Assembly (NCBI RefSeq): GCF_021602345.1
Contig: NZ_BQID01000009.1
Span: 269,194-333,193, forward strand
Source of the DNA: Pseudomonas pharyngis
GTDB lineage: Bacteria; Pseudomonadota; Gammaproteobacteria; Pseudomonadales; Pseudomonadaceae
Length of the DNA stretch: 64,000 nt
Direction of reading: 5' to 3'
In this document: one piece after another, positions 19,069-30,970 of the stretch
How the letters are laid out: every line of letters begins with the position of its first letter
Position numbering within the stretch: the stretch's first letter is position 1
Notes under the pieces: model-generated
What the model was told of the DNA's origin: nothing
Database searches by the model: none
The model's input: only the letters and a program-made list of their open reading frames with translations
Position numbers and translations under genes: made by a program

Positions 19069-19149
19069 GCCTGCTCGTTCGCCGCGCGCCCGGTACACTA
19101 GCGGCGTTTTTGCAAACGAATACCTCCACCCGCTTCAAGGAATGTACCC

Positions 19150-19800
19150 ATGGGATGGTTCAAAGATTTGCTCGGCACCAGCAACTGGCAGTCGGCCGCG
19201 CCGGCGTCCGGGTCTGCCGGCGGCCCCCTCGGACTGGCGCAGGGCAAGGCGATCCGCTTCGACACGACCCTCGGCCTGTTGCTCGACGGCAGCACTTCAG
19301 TGCGGGTTCCCGACGCCCAGGCCATCTGGAGCGCCGGCTGGATCGACCTCGGTCAGTCGAACAAACTGCATCGCTACTACCTGAACGATGAAGAATTCTG
19401 GGTACAGATCCATGTCACGGGCGACGATCAGATCGAATCGGTGACGCTGTTCAATTACGTCAGCTATGTGACGGTCAACAGTGACGCCGAATTGCAGCGC
19501 CTGGCCGGGCCGAACAGCCTGATCGGCCTGCCGACCTACCGCCACGAAGGTGTCGAATACACCCGTGAATGGGGCACCGAACGCGGCCAGACCGAACTGG
19601 TGCCGCTCACCGAACAGGTGGTCAACCCGGACGAGTCCTACACCATCAACCATCACTCAATGCTGTACGCCCGGGAGACCGGCCTGACCGATCGCCGCGA
19701 GCTCTTGCTGTTCTCCGTCGAGCAGGACGAAGAAGGCACCGTCAGCCTGAGCACTTCGCTGGGCATCTCGCTGTACACCACCGATTTGAGCACCATCTAA
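19150..19800 (+). CDS. yjfK: YjfK-like DUF2491 protein
   Basis: This 216-residue soluble protein begins MGWFKDLLGTSNWQSAAPAS and has LGLAQGKAIRFDTTLGLLLDG, IWSAGWIDLGQSNKLHRYYL and a C-terminal region REWGTERGQTELVPLTEQV. This matches DUF2491, the family of E. coli YjfK. There is no signal peptide or membrane helix. The start has AAGGA 9 bases upstream. The function is unknown; the conserved setting beside PspA-like and DUF350 membrane proteins suggests a part in membrane stress or transport control. Confidence 0.85.
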   Translation: MGWFKDLLGTSNWQSAAPASGSAGGPLGLAQGKAIRFDTTLGLLLDGSTSVRVPDAQAIWSAGWIDLGQSNKLHRYYLNDEEFWVQIHVTGDDQIESVTLFNYVSYVTVNSDAELQRLAGPNSLIGLPTYRHEGVEYTREWGTERGQTELVPLTEQVVNPDESYTINHHSMLYARETGLTDRRELLLFSVEQDEEGTVSLSTSLGISLYTTDLSTI

Positions 19801-19813
19801 AAGGAAGTTTTCC

Positions 19814-20239
19814 ATGCTGGAAGCGTTGTCCATCTCCCTGAACAAAGCCGCACTGGTCGGTTTCGTCGCCTACCTGATCGGCGCCGTGCTGCTGTTCATG
19901 CTGTTTCAGTTCGTCTACACCCGCATCACGCCGCACAAGGAATTCGAGCTGATCCGTGCTGGCAACAGCGCCGCCGCGATCGCACTGTCCGGCGCAATCA
20001 TCGGCTTCGCGATTCCGGCCAGCAACGTGATCGCTCATTCGATCAACGTCCTCGACTTCGTTCTCTGGGCGGTGATCGCGGCCGCGGTGCAATTGCTGGC
20101 TTTCCTGGCGACCGGGCTGGTGCTCAAAGGCACGTCCCAGCGCATCGTTAACGGTGAAATCGCCGCCGGCATCTATGTGGCGGCGGTGGCGATCAGCGTC
20201 GGCATGCTCAACGCCGCGTGCATGACCCCGTCCTACTGA
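19814..20239 (+). CDS. yjfL: YjfL-like DUF350 inner-membrane protein
   Basis: This 141-residue protein has about four membrane helices (for example AALVGFVAYLIGAVLLFMLFQF and IAGIYVAAVAISVGMLNAA in the C-terminal half). The conserved DUF350 glycine and asparagine positions appear in RAGNSAAAIALSGAIIGFAI. DUF350 proteins form small inner-membrane proteins of unknown role; E. coli YjfL is the counterpart in this operon. It lies 13 bases after the DUF2491 gene and 17 bases before the DUF1190 gene. Confidence 0.88.
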   Translation: MLEALSISLNKAALVGFVAYLIGAVLLFMLFQFVYTRITPHKEFELIRAGNSAAAIALSGAIIGFAIPASNVIAHSINVLDFVLWAVIAAAVQLLAFLATGLVLKGTSQRIVNGEIAAGIYVAAVAISVGMLNAACMTPSY

Positions 20240-20256
20240 TCGGCAGGAAGCCTGAG

Positions 20257-20949
20257 ATGAAACGAAGCAAGTACGTTCAACTGTCGCTGGCCGCTTCGGT
20301 AGCCCTGGCGATTTCCGCTGAAGTGGCCGCCCAGGAGCAGCAACGCAACTTCCAGAGCGTCGAACAATGCGTCGACGCCGAAGTGGCGCCGGATGTCTGC
20401 TCGAACGCCTACGTCGCAGCCCTGGCCGAACACCGGCGGATCTCCCCGGCCTACGACGACAAGGCTGCCTGCGACGCGGACTTCGCCGCCGACTGGTGTC
20501 AGAAAAATTCCGCCGGCCGTTTCGTACCGAAACTCGGTGGCTTCAAAGTGCCGCAGGACGGTGAGCCGGCGCAGAACCTCGATGCGATCGCCAATGCCCA
20601 GATGCCCGCCGGCGACGCGGCCGCCGTGCAGAGCAATCAGACCAGCACTTCGCACTCGTCCAGCGGTGCAGGCAACGGCTGGCTCACCGGATGGCTGATC
20701 GGCAATGCCATGAGCAACAACCGCGCGATCGACTCGCGGCCGGTTTATCGTGAGCGCAATACCCGCCAGACCTACGACACCTCGACGCTGAACCGTCGCA
20801 TCGAATCGGCGCCGAGCCGCAGCCAGCGGGACTACGACAGCGATTACCGCAAACCGGTCAACGTCGCTGCGTCCACCTCCCGTGGCGGCTTCGGCAGCCA
20901 GTCCAGCGCACGCAGCGGTTGGGGCGGCTGGGGCCGTTCGAGCAGCTGA
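20257..20949 (+). CDS. yjfM: YjfM-like DUF1190 secreted protein
   Basis: The product is 230 residues from the ATG at 20257 (AGGAAG upstream). It has an export signal (MKRSKYVQLSLAASVALAIS, cleavage near EVAAQ) and four cysteines in the first half (SVEQCVDAEVAPDVCSN, AACDADFAADWC), spaced like two disulphides. The C-terminal third is low-complexity Ser/Arg/Gly, ending GWGGWGRSSS. DUF1190 is the family of E. coli YjfM and YgiB. It is periplasmic or outer-membrane associated; the role is unknown. Its stop is 2 bases before the glutathionylspermidine-synthase-like gene. Confidence 0.87.
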   Translation: MKRSKYVQLSLAASVALAISAEVAAQEQQRNFQSVEQCVDAEVAPDVCSNAYVAALAEHRRISPAYDDKAACDADFAADWCQKNSAGRFVPKLGGFKVPQDGEPAQNLDAIANAQMPAGDAAAVQSNQTSTSHSSSGAGNGWLTGWLIGNAMSNNRAIDSRPVYRERNTRQTYDTSTLNRRIESAPSRSQRDYDSDYRKPVNVAASTSRGGFGSQSSARSGWGGWGRSSS

Positions 20950-20951
20950 CC

Positions 20952-22109
20952 ATGAAGAAGATCCACTGCGTCGAGCGCCACGACTGGAAACAGACCGCCG
21001 AGAGCCTCGGCTTTCTGTTTCACACCATCGACGACGAGCCGTACTGGGACGAGCGCGCCTACTACCAGTTCACGCTCGCACAGATCGAAAACGATCTGGA
21101 GGATCCGACCACTGAACTGCACGAGATGTGCATGGACCTGGTCGACCGCGTCGTGCACAGCGAAGAACTGCTGGATCGCCTGAGCATTCCGGCGTCGTAC
21201 TACGACATGATCCGAACGTCCTGGCTGGAAGGTCATCCGCATCTGTACGGGCGTATGGACTTCTCCTACAGCGGCAAGGGCCCGGCGAAGCTGCTCGAAC
21301 TCAACTACGACACGCCCACCAGCCTTTATGAAGCGGCGGCGTTTCAGTGGGGCTGGCTGGAGGAATGTATCGAGCGCGGGATGCTGCCGCGCCATGCGGA
21401 CCAGTTCAACAGCATCGACACCCGGCTGCACGAGGCCTTCGCCGAACTGAAACTCACGCGGCCGTTTTACTTCGCCTCGATGAAAGACTCGGTCGAAGAC
21501 AAGGGCACCACGGATTATCTGCGGCTGATCGCAGAGAAGGTCGGCATCGAATCGCGGCACATCGACATCGAAGACATCGGCCTGAGCGCTGACGGTCGTT
21601 TCGTGGATCTCGAAGATCGCTGGATCCCGCACCTGTTCAAGCTGCACGCCTGGGAGTTCATCTTCCACGAACCGTTCGGCGCGGCGATCGCCGAATGCGA
21701 CACCCAGTTTTTCGAACCGGCGTGGAAGTCGATTCTTTCCAACAAGGGTGCCCTGCCCCTTCTATGGGAGTTGCACAAGGGCCACCCGAATCTGCTCGCC
21801 GCGCACCTCGACCCGAATCCGGGCAGCGCGGTGCCCAAGGGCTGGGTGCGTAAACCGTACTTCTCGCGGGAAGGCGCCAACATCGAGTTGCAGACCGCTG
21901 AAGGCCTGATCGTCAAAGAGGATGGGCCCTACACCGATGCGCCCTTCATCCTGCAGGAATTTGCCCCTTTGCCGAAGTTCGACGACAGCTACACGCTGAT
22001 TGGCTCGTGGGTGATCGGCGACCAGGCGGCCGGGATTGGCGTGCGCGAAGATAACAGCCTGATCACCAAGGATTCGAGCCGGTTTTTGCCGCATTTGATT
22101 CTTGACTGA
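20952..22109 (+). CDS. yjfC: Glutathionylspermidine synthase family ATP-grasp, YjfC-like
   Basis: The product is 385 residues from the ATG at 20952; the frame extends to 20919 but those codons are inside the previous gene. Motifs LYGRMDFSYSGKGPAKLLELNYDTPTS, HAWEFIFHEPFG, WKSILSNKGALPLLWELHKGHPNLL and YFSREGANIEL are the substrate and ATP-binding parts of the GSP_synth C-terminal domain. E. coli YjfC and YgiC are members; unlike Gss they lack the amidase domain, and they did not make glutathionylspermidine in published tests as I recall, so the peptide product is unknown. It is the last gene of the cluster, ending in a bidirectional terminator. Confidence 0.9.
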   Translation: MKKIHCVERHDWKQTAESLGFLFHTIDDEPYWDERAYYQFTLAQIENDLEDPTTELHEMCMDLVDRVVHSEELLDRLSIPASYYDMIRTSWLEGHPHLYGRMDFSYSGKGPAKLLELNYDTPTSLYEAAAFQWGWLEECIERGMLPRHADQFNSIDTRLHEAFAELKLTRPFYFASMKDSVEDKGTTDYLRLIAEKVGIESRHIDIEDIGLSADGRFVDLEDRWIPHLFKLHAWEFIFHEPFGAAIAECDTQFFEPAWKSILSNKGALPLLWELHKGHPNLLAAHLDPNPGSAVPKGWVRKPYFSREGANIELQTAEGLIVKEDGPYTDAPFILQEFAPLPKFDDSYTLIGSWVIGDQAAGIGVREDNSLITKDSSRFLPHLILD

Positions 22110-22125
22110 AAAACCTGCGGGCATG

Positions 22126-22161
22126 AAAAAGGCCCGTCGTGTTCAGCGACGGGCCTTTTTT
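22126..22161. terminator. Bidirectional terminator between yjfC and ssb
   Basis: A 14-base stem, AAAAAGGCCCGTCG (22126-22139) and CGACGGGCCTTTTT (22148-22161), carries T runs in both directions and separates convergent genes. Confidence 0.93.
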
Positions 22162-22185
22162 ATTCAGCGTGAATTCAGCAGCGAC

Positions 22186-22704
22186 TCAGAACGGAATGTC
22201 GTCATCGAAGCTGTCGAAATCCGGGGCCGGTTGCGGTGCGGCCTGCTGTGGAGCCGGGGCCGAACGCTGCTGAGGTGCCGACTGCTGCGGACGCGGAGCC
22301 TGCTGACGCGGCGCCTGCTGCTGGTAGTTGTTGCCACCGCCTTGTTGGTCGCCCTGTTGTGGACGGCCGCCCAGCAGTTGCATGGTGCCCTGCATGTCGA
22401 CCACGATCTCGGTGGTGTAACGCTTGATACCGTCTTTTTCCCACTCACGGGTCTGCAGCTTGCCTTCGATGTAGACCTGCGAACCCTTGCGCAGGTATTC
22501 GCCGGCGATTTCGGCAACCTTGCCGAACATCGATACGCGGTGCCACTCGGTCTTCTCGACCTTCTGACCGGTCTGCTTGTCGGTCCACTGCTCGCTGGTC
22601 GCCAGACTCAGGTTGGTCACGGCGTTACCGTTGGGCAGGTAGCGTACTTCGGGATCCTGGCCGCAAGTACCGACCAGAATGACTTTGTTAACCCCACGGG
22701 CCAT
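22186..22704 (-). CDS. ssb: Single-stranded DNA-binding protein
   Basis: This 172-residue protein has an N-terminal OB fold ([64 protein letters not shown]). A Gln/Pro/Ala/Gly-rich linker follows from about residue 115, then the acidic tip DDDIPF that recruits repair proteins. It coats single-stranded DNA in replication and repair. AGGAGAA precedes the ATG. The gene follows the MFS gene by 9 bases, so it can be co-transcribed with it. No LexA-type box is seen directly before it. Confidence 0.97.
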   Translation of the reverse strand: MARGVNKVILVGTCGQDPEVRYLPNGNAVTNLSLATSEQWTDKQTGQKVEKTEWHRVSMFGKVAEIAGEYLRKGSQVYIEGKLQTREWEKDGIKRYTTEIVVDMQGTMQLLGGRPQQGDQQGGGNNYQQQAPRQQAPRPQQSAPQQRSAPAPQQAAPQPAPDFDSFDDDIPF

Positions 22705-22713
22705 AACGTTCTC

Positions 22714-24111
22714 CTAGGCTTCGCACGCAGTCTGCGCCGGGTTGTTCACCAGGCGTTCGAGAGTGGTGCGATCCATTAATTCGGTGTCCAGTTTGATGTA
22801 GATCGCCGCTTCATCAGCGACTATCACTGCATCAGTTACCCCTACGAGGGCCTTGAGACGCTCGACCAGACCCGCTTCGCGGATCGCTTCGGGCGACAAC
22901 GGCAGGCGCAGGCTCGTCACGTAGGGAGGTTCGCGCATGGTAACAGCAAAGGCCAGCCAAAGTGCAGCCAGCCCGGCACATCCGAGGAACACAACCGACA
23001 GACCGCCATGCTGGAACATCCAGCCGCCGAGAATACCGCCGAGTGCCGAACCGAGGAACTGACTGGTGGAGTACACGCCCATGGCCGTGCCCTTGCCACC
23101 TGCCGGTGAAACCTTGCTGATCAGCGACGGCAGCGAAGCCTCCAGCAGATTGAACGCGGTGAAGAACACCACCGTCCCGATCACCAGAGCCCGCAGGCTG
23201 TCGCCGAACTGCCAGAAGAATAGCTCAGTCAGCATCAGCGTCATCACGGCGCCGAGCAGAACTCGTTTCATTTTGCGTCTCTTCTCGCCGTAGATGATGA
23301 ACGGAATCATGGCGAAGAAGGAAATCAGCAGTGCGGTGAGGTACACCCACCAGTGCTGCTCCTTGGGCAGACCGGCCTTTTCGACCAGCGCCAGGGGCAG
23401 TGCGACGAAGCTCGACATCAACATCGCATGTAACACAAAAATGCCCAGGTCCAGCCGCAGCAGGTCCGGGTGCTTGAGCGTCGGCATCAACGCCTGGCGT
23501 GCAACGCCGGACTCGCGATGACTCAGCGGCCCGGTGGACTTCGGCACCATGAACATCACGATCACGATCCCGACCAGGGCCATGCCGCCGGTGGCGAGAA
23601 ACAGGCCGGACAGGCCGAACGCACGGGTCAGCAGCGGGCCGACCACCATGGCCACGGCGAACGACAGGCCGATGGTCATGCCGATCATGGCCATGGCTTT
23701 GGTGCGGTGCTGTTCGCGGGTCAGGTCGGAGAGCAAGGCCATGACTGCCGCCGAAATCGCCCCGGCGCCCTGCAGGATCCGCCCGGCAATCACGCCCCAG
23801 ATCGAATCGGCCTGAGCCGCCAGCACGCTGCCGAGAGCGAAAACGATCAGCCCCAGGTAAATCACCGGACGCCGGCCAATGCGGTCGGAAATGATCCCGA
23901 ACGGAATCTGGAAAATCGCCTGGGTCAGGCCGTAAGCGCCGATCGCCAGCCCGATCAGGGCCGGGGTCGCTCCCGCCAGATCCATGCCGTAGGTCGCCAG
24001 TACCGGCAACACCATGAACATGCCAAGCATACGGAAGGCGAACACCAGGGCCAGACCGCTCGCCGCGCGGGTCTCGCTGCCACTCATGCGTTCGCTGTGG
24101 GGATCGTGCAT
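22714..24111 (-). CDS. MFS transporter with C-terminal YAM-like domain, YajR-like
   Basis: This 465-residue protein has 12 helices, beginning LALVFAFRMLGMFMVLPVLATYG. The loop 2-3 motif is GIISDRIGRRPVIYLG (classic MFS motif A) and GRILQGAGAISAAVMALLSDLTREQHR marks motif B. After helix 12 a soluble ~70-residue tail (VIVADEAAIYIKLDTELMDR) has the ferredoxin-like pattern of the YAM domain of E. coli YajR. It is an inner-membrane proton-driven exporter of unknown substrate. GAGG precedes the ATG. The gene is divergent from uvrA and upstream of ssb, an order conserved in Pseudomonas. Confidence 0.88.
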   Translation of the reverse strand: MHDPHSERMSGSETRAASGLALVFAFRMLGMFMVLPVLATYGMDLAGATPALIGLAIGAYGLTQAIFQIPFGIISDRIGRRPVIYLGLIVFALGSVLAAQADSIWGVIAGRILQGAGAISAAVMALLSDLTREQHRTKAMAMIGMTIGLSFAVAMVVGPLLTRAFGLSGLFLATGGMALVGIVIVMFMVPKSTGPLSHRESGVARQALMPTLKHPDLLRLDLGIFVLHAMLMSSFVALPLALVEKAGLPKEQHWWVYLTALLISFFAMIPFIIYGEKRRKMKRVLLGAVMTLMLTELFFWQFGDSLRALVIGTVVFFTAFNLLEASLPSLISKVSPAGGKGTAMGVYSTSQFLGSALGGILGGWMFQHGGLSVVFLGCAGLAALWLAFAVTMREPPYVTSLRLPLSPEAIREAGLVERLKALVGVTDAVIVADEAAIYIKLDTELMDRTTLERLVNNPAQTACEA

Positions 24112-24302
24112 GGAAAAACCTCGTGTGAACCGGCGGCGATTCTACCAGTCCCATCGAGAGACGGGGTATATCGCGACGCTTTGACGCGTACAGATGAAAC
24201 TCTCTTCATGTAAGGCAAAAAACCCTTCACTTGATAGTGTGCATCCATCCAGTATTTGGCCGTATACTCCTGTGTTTTCGACGCCCGCCGAGCGAGGCCA
24301 TT

Positions 24303-27137
<2,835 letters not shown>

Positions 27138-27150
27138 TTGCCGGGCATGA

Positions 27151-27187
27151 AAAAGCCCCTGTCACTTCGTCAGTGACAGGGGCTTTT
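27151..27187. terminator. Bidirectional terminator between uvrA and the ferritin gene
   Basis: A 15-base stem, AAAAGCCCCTGTCAC (27151-27165) and GTGACAGGGGCTTTT (27173-27187), with T runs on both strands, serves the convergent uvrA and ferritin genes. Confidence 0.94.
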
Positions 27188-27203
27188 TTTGTATCAATTG
27201 CAA

Positions 27204-27671
27204 TCAGGACGCGTGGGACTGCAGGTAGTTCTGGATACCGATCAGCTTGATCAGGCCGAGCTGCTTTTCCAGCCAGTAGGTGTGATCTTCCTCGGTGTCA
27301 TTGAGCTGAACCCGCAGGATCTCGCGGCTGACATAGTCGCCGTGCTGTTCGCACAGTTCGATGCCCTTGCACAGCGCGGCGCGCACCTTGTACTCCAGGC
27401 GCAGATCCGCTTCGAGCATGGTTTGCACCGTAGTGCCGACATCCAGATCATCCGGGCGCATGCGCGGGGTGCCTTCAAGCATCAGAATCCGGCGCATCAG
27501 CGCATCGGCATGACCGGCCTCTTCTTCCATCTCGTGGTTGATTCGTTCGTAGAGCTTGGTGAATCCCCAGTCCTCATACATCCGCGAGTGAACGAAATAT
27601 TGGTCACGCGCGGCCAGTTCGCCGGTCAGCAACGTGTTGAGGTAATCGATAACGTCTGGGTGGCCTTGCAT
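27204..27671 (-). CDS. bfrA: Bacterial ferritin (BfrA/FtnA type, lacks haem-ligand Met)
   Basis: The product is 155 residues from the ATG at 27671 (GGGAG and AGGG upstream). It is a four-helix ferritin with the dinuclear-iron ligands of the bacterioferritin layout: Glu18, Glu51, His54, with Glu94 and Glu127/His130 in the later helices ([30 protein letters not shown]). Position 52, which is the haem-binding Met in true bacterioferritins (EMKHA), is Ala here (EAGHA). In P. aeruginosa the neighbouring bfrA product was shown to be a haem-free ferritin, FtnA, and this protein appears to be the same type. It stores iron as ferric mineral in a 24-mer. It sits just downstream of katA, as in P. aeruginosa. 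Confidence 0.93.
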   Translation of the reverse strand: MQGHPDVIDYLNTLLTGELAARDQYFVHSRMYEDWGFTKLYERINHEMEEEAGHADALMRRILMLEGTPRMRPDDLDVGTTVQTMLEADLRLEYKVRAALCKGIELCEQHGDYVSREILRVQLNDTEEDHTYWLEKQLGLIKLIGIQNYLQSHAS

Positions 27672-27784
27672 CGCCCTACATCTCCCTGCTTGAAAGTCTG
27701 TAGTTTGAACCAACCTGACTGGAAGGTCACTCACTTAACGCAATAAAAGCGAAGATATTCCGAGAAAAGCAGCCTAAATAACGC

Positions 27785-27809
27785 AAAAACCGCCCAAATG
27801 AGGGCGGTT
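27785..27809 (-). terminator. Intrinsic terminator of katA
   Basis: On the minus strand, AACCGCCC (27809-27802) pairs with GGGCGGTT (27795-27788) across a 6-base loop, and a T5 run follows. It separates katA from the ferritin gene. Confidence 0.9.
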
Positions 27810-27820
27810 CTGCTTCTCGT

Positions 27821-29275
27821 TTAGACTTCGTTAAGCTGTACGTTGAGCAGCTTTGCGATTGCTTCTCCGTACGCCGGATCGGCCCTGTAGAAATGCTGCA
27901 GCTGACGATCGACGACGTCACTCGACACCCCCGCCATCGCCCCGGCGATGTTGCTGACCAGCAGCGCTTTCTGTTCGTCACTCATCAAGCGGAACAGCGC
28001 ACCGGCGTGACTGTAGTAGTCAGTGTCTTCACGGTGATCGTAACGATCAGCCGCGCCGCTCAGGGCCAGTGCAGGCTCGGCGTAGTGCGGCGCTTGTTTC
28101 GGCGACTCCACGTAGCTGTTCGGCTCGTAGTTAGGCGCTGCGCCACCATTGCTCCCAAAAGCCATCGAACCATCACGCTGGTAAGTATTCACCGGGCTAC
28201 GCGGAGCGTTCACTGGCAGTTGCTGGTGATTGGTACCTACGCGGTAGCGGTGGGCATCGGCGTACGCGAATACCCGACCTTGCAGCATGCGATCTGGCGA
28301 CAGACCTACGCCAGGCACCATGTTGCTCGGGCCGAACGCGGCTTGCTCGACTTCGGCAAAGTAGTTGAGCGGGTTACGGTTCAGTTCCAGTTCACCCACT
28401 TCGATCAGTGGAAACTCCTTTTGCGACCAGGTCTTGGTCACGTCGAACGGGTTCTCATAGTGCGCAGCGGCTTGGGCTTCGGTCATGATCTGGATGCATA
28501 CGCTCCATTTCGGGAAGTCACCACGCTCGATGGCTTCGAACAGGTCACGCTGTGCGTAATCCGGATCAGTGCCCGCCAGGCGTGCAGCGTCTGCCGGCGC
28601 AAGGTTCTTGATCCCTTGCTTGGTCTTGTAGTGCCACTTCACCCAGTGACGCTCGCCCTGAGCACTGATCAGGCTGTAGGTGTGACTGCCGAAACCGTGC
28701 ATATGGCGATATCCGTCCGGAATACCGCGATCAGAGAACAGAATCGTGACCTGGTGCAGCGCTTCAGGCGAATGCGACCAGAAGTCCCACATCATCTGCG
28801 CGCTTTTCAGGTTGCTTTGCGGCAGGCGTTTCTGGGTGTGGATAAAGTCAGGGAATTTCAGTGGATCACGAATGAAGAACACGGGCGTATTGTTGCCAAC
28901 GATGTCCCAGTTGCCTTCTTCGGTATAGAACTTGAGAGCGAAGCCACGTGGATCGCGCTCGGTGTCAGCCGAGCCACGCTCGCCACCTACAGTGGAGAAG
29001 CGCAGGAATGTCGGGGTTTGCTTGCCGACGGCAGAAAACAGTTTGGCGCTGGTGTACTGAGTAATGTCACGGGTGACGGTAAAAGTGCCGTAGGCACCCG
29101 ACCCCTTGGCGTGTACACGACGCTCAGGAATGTTTTCCCGGTTGAAGTGGGCGAGCTTCTCGATCAAGTGGAAGTCATCGAGCAGCAACGGGCCACGAGG
29201 GCCAGCGGAGCGAGAGTTCTGGTTGTCGGCGACAGGTGCGCCACTGGCGGTCGTAAGCGTCTTGTTCTGGCTCAT
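27821..29275 (-). CDS. katA: Catalase, clade 3 small-subunit monofunctional haem enzyme
   Basis: This 484-residue protein breaks down hydrogen peroxide. It has catalytic His55 ([14 protein letters not shown]), Asn128 ([10 protein letters not shown]) and proximal haem ligand Tyr338 ([14 protein letters not shown]). The length fits small-subunit clade 3 catalases such as P. aeruginosa KatA. No export signal is present. The gene has its own terminator and a promoter region with an OxyR-like half-site. The downstream ferritin gene suggests joint handling of peroxide and iron. Confidence 0.96.
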   Translation of the reverse strand: MSQNKTLTTASGAPVADNQNSRSAGPRGPLLLDDFHLIEKLAHFNRENIPERRVHAKGSGAYGTFTVTRDITQYTSAKLFSAVGKQTPTFLRFSTVGGERGSADTERDPRGFALKFYTEEGNWDIVGNNTPVFFIRDPLKFPDFIHTQKRLPQSNLKSAQMMWDFWSHSPEALHQVTILFSDRGIPDGYRHMHGFGSHTYSLISAQGERHWVKWHYKTKQGIKNLAPADAARLAGTDPDYAQRDLFEAIERGDFPKWSVCIQIMTEAQAAAHYENPFDVTKTWSQKEFPLIEVGELELNRNPLNYFAEVEQAAFGPSNMVPGVGLSPDRMLQGRVFAYADAHRYRVGTNHQQLPVNAPRSPVNTYQRDGSMAFGSNGGAAPNYEPNSYVESPKQAPHYAEPALALSGAADRYDHREDTDYYSHAGALFRLMSDEQKALLVSNIAGAMAGVSSDVVDRQLQHFYRADPAYGEAIAKLLNVQLNEV

Positions 29276-29328
29276 GCGATCTTCATCCTCTATCGGTCTT
29301 GAACTGCCGGCTAATCGGCTTGCTGGGG

Positions 29329-29394
29329 AGTATCGATCATCAATATGACAGCCACAAATTCATTAACTTATGGTCATCAATAGATAAAAACTAA
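29329..29394 (-). promoter_or_regulatory. katA promoter with OxyR-like site
   Basis: On the minus strand TTGTGG (29357-29352), a 17-base spacer and GATACT (29334-29329) form a promoter with a poor -35 element. Directly upstream, 29380-29394 reads on the plus strand ATAGATAAAAACTAA, which matches the OxyR half-site ATAGnTnnnAnCTAT at 9 of 10 defined positions. The second half-site, nearer the -35 element, matches poorly. The placement suits an OxyR-activated promoter. Binding is inferred, not shown. Confidence 0.45.
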
Positions 29395-29468
29395 CGATCA
29401 ATCCGCACACATAGTGCAGACCCAAACAGGGTAGAAGCTTGTACGAACAGCGCATTTCTTACAGGCAC

Positions 29469-29493
29469 AAAAAACCGGGCACTAGGCCCGGTT
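29469..29493 (-). terminator. Terminator of the alpha operon, after rplQ
   Basis: On the minus strand AACCGGGC pairs with GCCCGGTT across CTAGT (29493-29473), followed by a T run. It ends the ribosomal-protein supercluster. Confidence 0.92.
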
Positions 29494-29513
29494 CTTTGTT
29501 TCAGACTGACGTC

Positions 29514-29900
29514 TTACTCAGCGGATACAGCTTCACCGCCGACAGCACGATCAACCAGTTCGACGTACGCCATAGGCGCGTTGTCGCCAGCGCGGAAACC
29601 GCACTTGAGGATGCGCAGGTAGCCACCCTCACGGGTAGCGTAACGCTTGCCCAGGTCGTTGAAGAGCTTACCAACGATAGCTTTCGAACGAGTACGGTCG
29701 AAAGCCAGACGACGGTTAGCAACGCTGTCTGTCTTGGCCAGAGTGATCAGCGGCTCGGCAACGCGGCGCAGTTCTTTGGCTTTTGGCAGAGTAGTTTTGA
29801 TCAGCTCGTGCTCGAACAGCGACACCGCCATGTTTTGGAACATGGCCTTGCGGTGCGAGCTGGTGCGGCTCAGGTGACGCCCACTTTTACGATGACGCAT
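29514..29900 (-). CDS. rplQ: 50S ribosomal protein L17
   Basis: This 128-residue protein begins [20 protein letters not shown], the invariant L17 start, with [17 protein letters not shown] and a central EGGYLRILK segment. L17 lies near the peptide exit of the large subunit. It is the last gene of the alpha operon (rpsM-rpsK-rpsD-rpoA-rplQ), 42 bases after rpoA and just before the operon terminator. The length is normal for the genus. Confidence 0.97.
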   Translation of the reverse strand: MRHRKSGRHLSRTSSHRKAMFQNMAVSLFEHELIKTTLPKAKELRRVAEPLITLAKTDSVANRRLAFDRTRSKAIVGKLFNDLGKRYATREGGYLRILKCGFRAGDNAPMAYVELVDRAVGGEAVSAE

Positions 29901-29942
29901 GGTTCATTCCTTACCAAACACTACGTTCGGTGATTACGACGA

Positions 29943-30944
29943 TCAGGCAGTCGCCTTGTCGTCCTTCTTAAGACTTGCAGGCGGCCAGTTGTCGAGGCGC
30001 ATGCCGAGGGACAGACCGCGGGAGGCCAGAACGTCCTTGATTTCAGTCAAGGATTTCTTGCCCAGGTTCGGAGTCTTCAACAGCTCTACTTCGGTACGCT
30101 GAATCAGGTCGCCGATGTAGTAGATGTTTTCCGCCTTAAGGCAGTTAGCCGAACGTACAGTCAGTTCCAGATCGTCAACCGGGCGAAGCAGGATCGGATC
30201 GATCTCGTCTTCCTGCTCGACAACCACTGGCTCACTGTCACCTTTGAGGTCGACGAACGCAGCCAACTGCTGTTGCAGGATGGTTGCAGCGCGGCGGATA
30301 GCCTCTTCAGGATCCAGGGTACCGTTGGTTTCCAGATCAATAACCAGCTTGTCCAGGTTGGTACGCTGCTCGACACGGGCGTTTTCCACCACGTATGCGA
30401 TACGGCGAACCGGGCTGAACGAAGAGTCAAGCTGCAAGCGACCGATGCTGCGGCTTTCGTCTTCATCGCTCTGACGCGAGTCGGCTGGTTCATAACCACG
30501 ACCACGAGCTACAGTGAGCTTCATGTTCAGGGCGCCGTTAGACGCCAGGTTAGCGATTACGTGATCGGGATTAACGATCTCGACATCATGATCCAGCTGA
30601 ATATCGGCAGCGGTAACCACCCCCGAACCCTTCTTCGACAAGGTCAGCGTAACTTCGTCACGACCGTGCAGCTTGATGGCCAGACCTTTAAGGTTCAACA
30701 GGATTTCAATTACGTCTTCCTGTACACCTTCGATGGCGCTGTACTCGTGGAGCACACCGTCAATCTCGGCCTCGACTACTGCGCAGCCGGGCATTGAGGA
30801 CAACAGGATGCGGCGCAGCGCGTTGCCCAGGGTGTGGCCAAAACCACGCTCGAGAGGCTCGAGAGTGATCTTGGCGCGGGTTGGACTGACAACCTGCACA
30901 TCAATGTGGCGGGGTGTCAGGAACTCATTTACCGAAATCTGCAT
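29943..30944 (-). CDS. rpoA: RNA polymerase alpha subunit
   Basis: This 333-residue protein has the N-terminal dimerisation/assembly domain ([32 protein letters not shown]), a flexible linker, and the C-terminal domain with [18 protein letters not shown] and [18 protein letters not shown]. The latter holds the Arg and Asn residues that touch UP elements and activators such as CRP-type proteins. It nucleates assembly of RNA polymerase with beta and beta', whose genes are also in this window. It lies 26 bases after rpsD, which sets its expression within the alpha operon. Confidence 0.98.
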   Translation of the reverse strand: MQISVNEFLTPRHIDVQVVSPTRAKITLEPLERGFGHTLGNALRRILLSSMPGCAVVEAEIDGVLHEYSAIEGVQEDVIEILLNLKGLAIKLHGRDEVTLTLSKKGSGVVTAADIQLDHDVEIVNPDHVIANLASNGALNMKLTVARGRGYEPADSRQSDEDESRSIGRLQLDSSFSPVRRIAYVVENARVEQRTNLDKLVIDLETNGTLDPEEAIRRAATILQQQLAAFVDLKGDSEPVVVEQEDEIDPILLRPVDDLELTVRSANCLKAENIYYIGDLIQRTEVELLKTPNLGKKSLTEIKDVLASRGLSLGMRLDNWPPASLKKDDKATA

Positions 30945-30970
30945 GGATGCACCTATTTTCTAGCCCTTAC

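Noticed and set aside
24237-24252. GTG-N10-CAG resembling a LexA box upstream of uvrA
   Set aside because: One of the six key bases differs, and uvrA is not reported as SOS-induced in P. aeruginosa as far as I recall; not enough to call a site.
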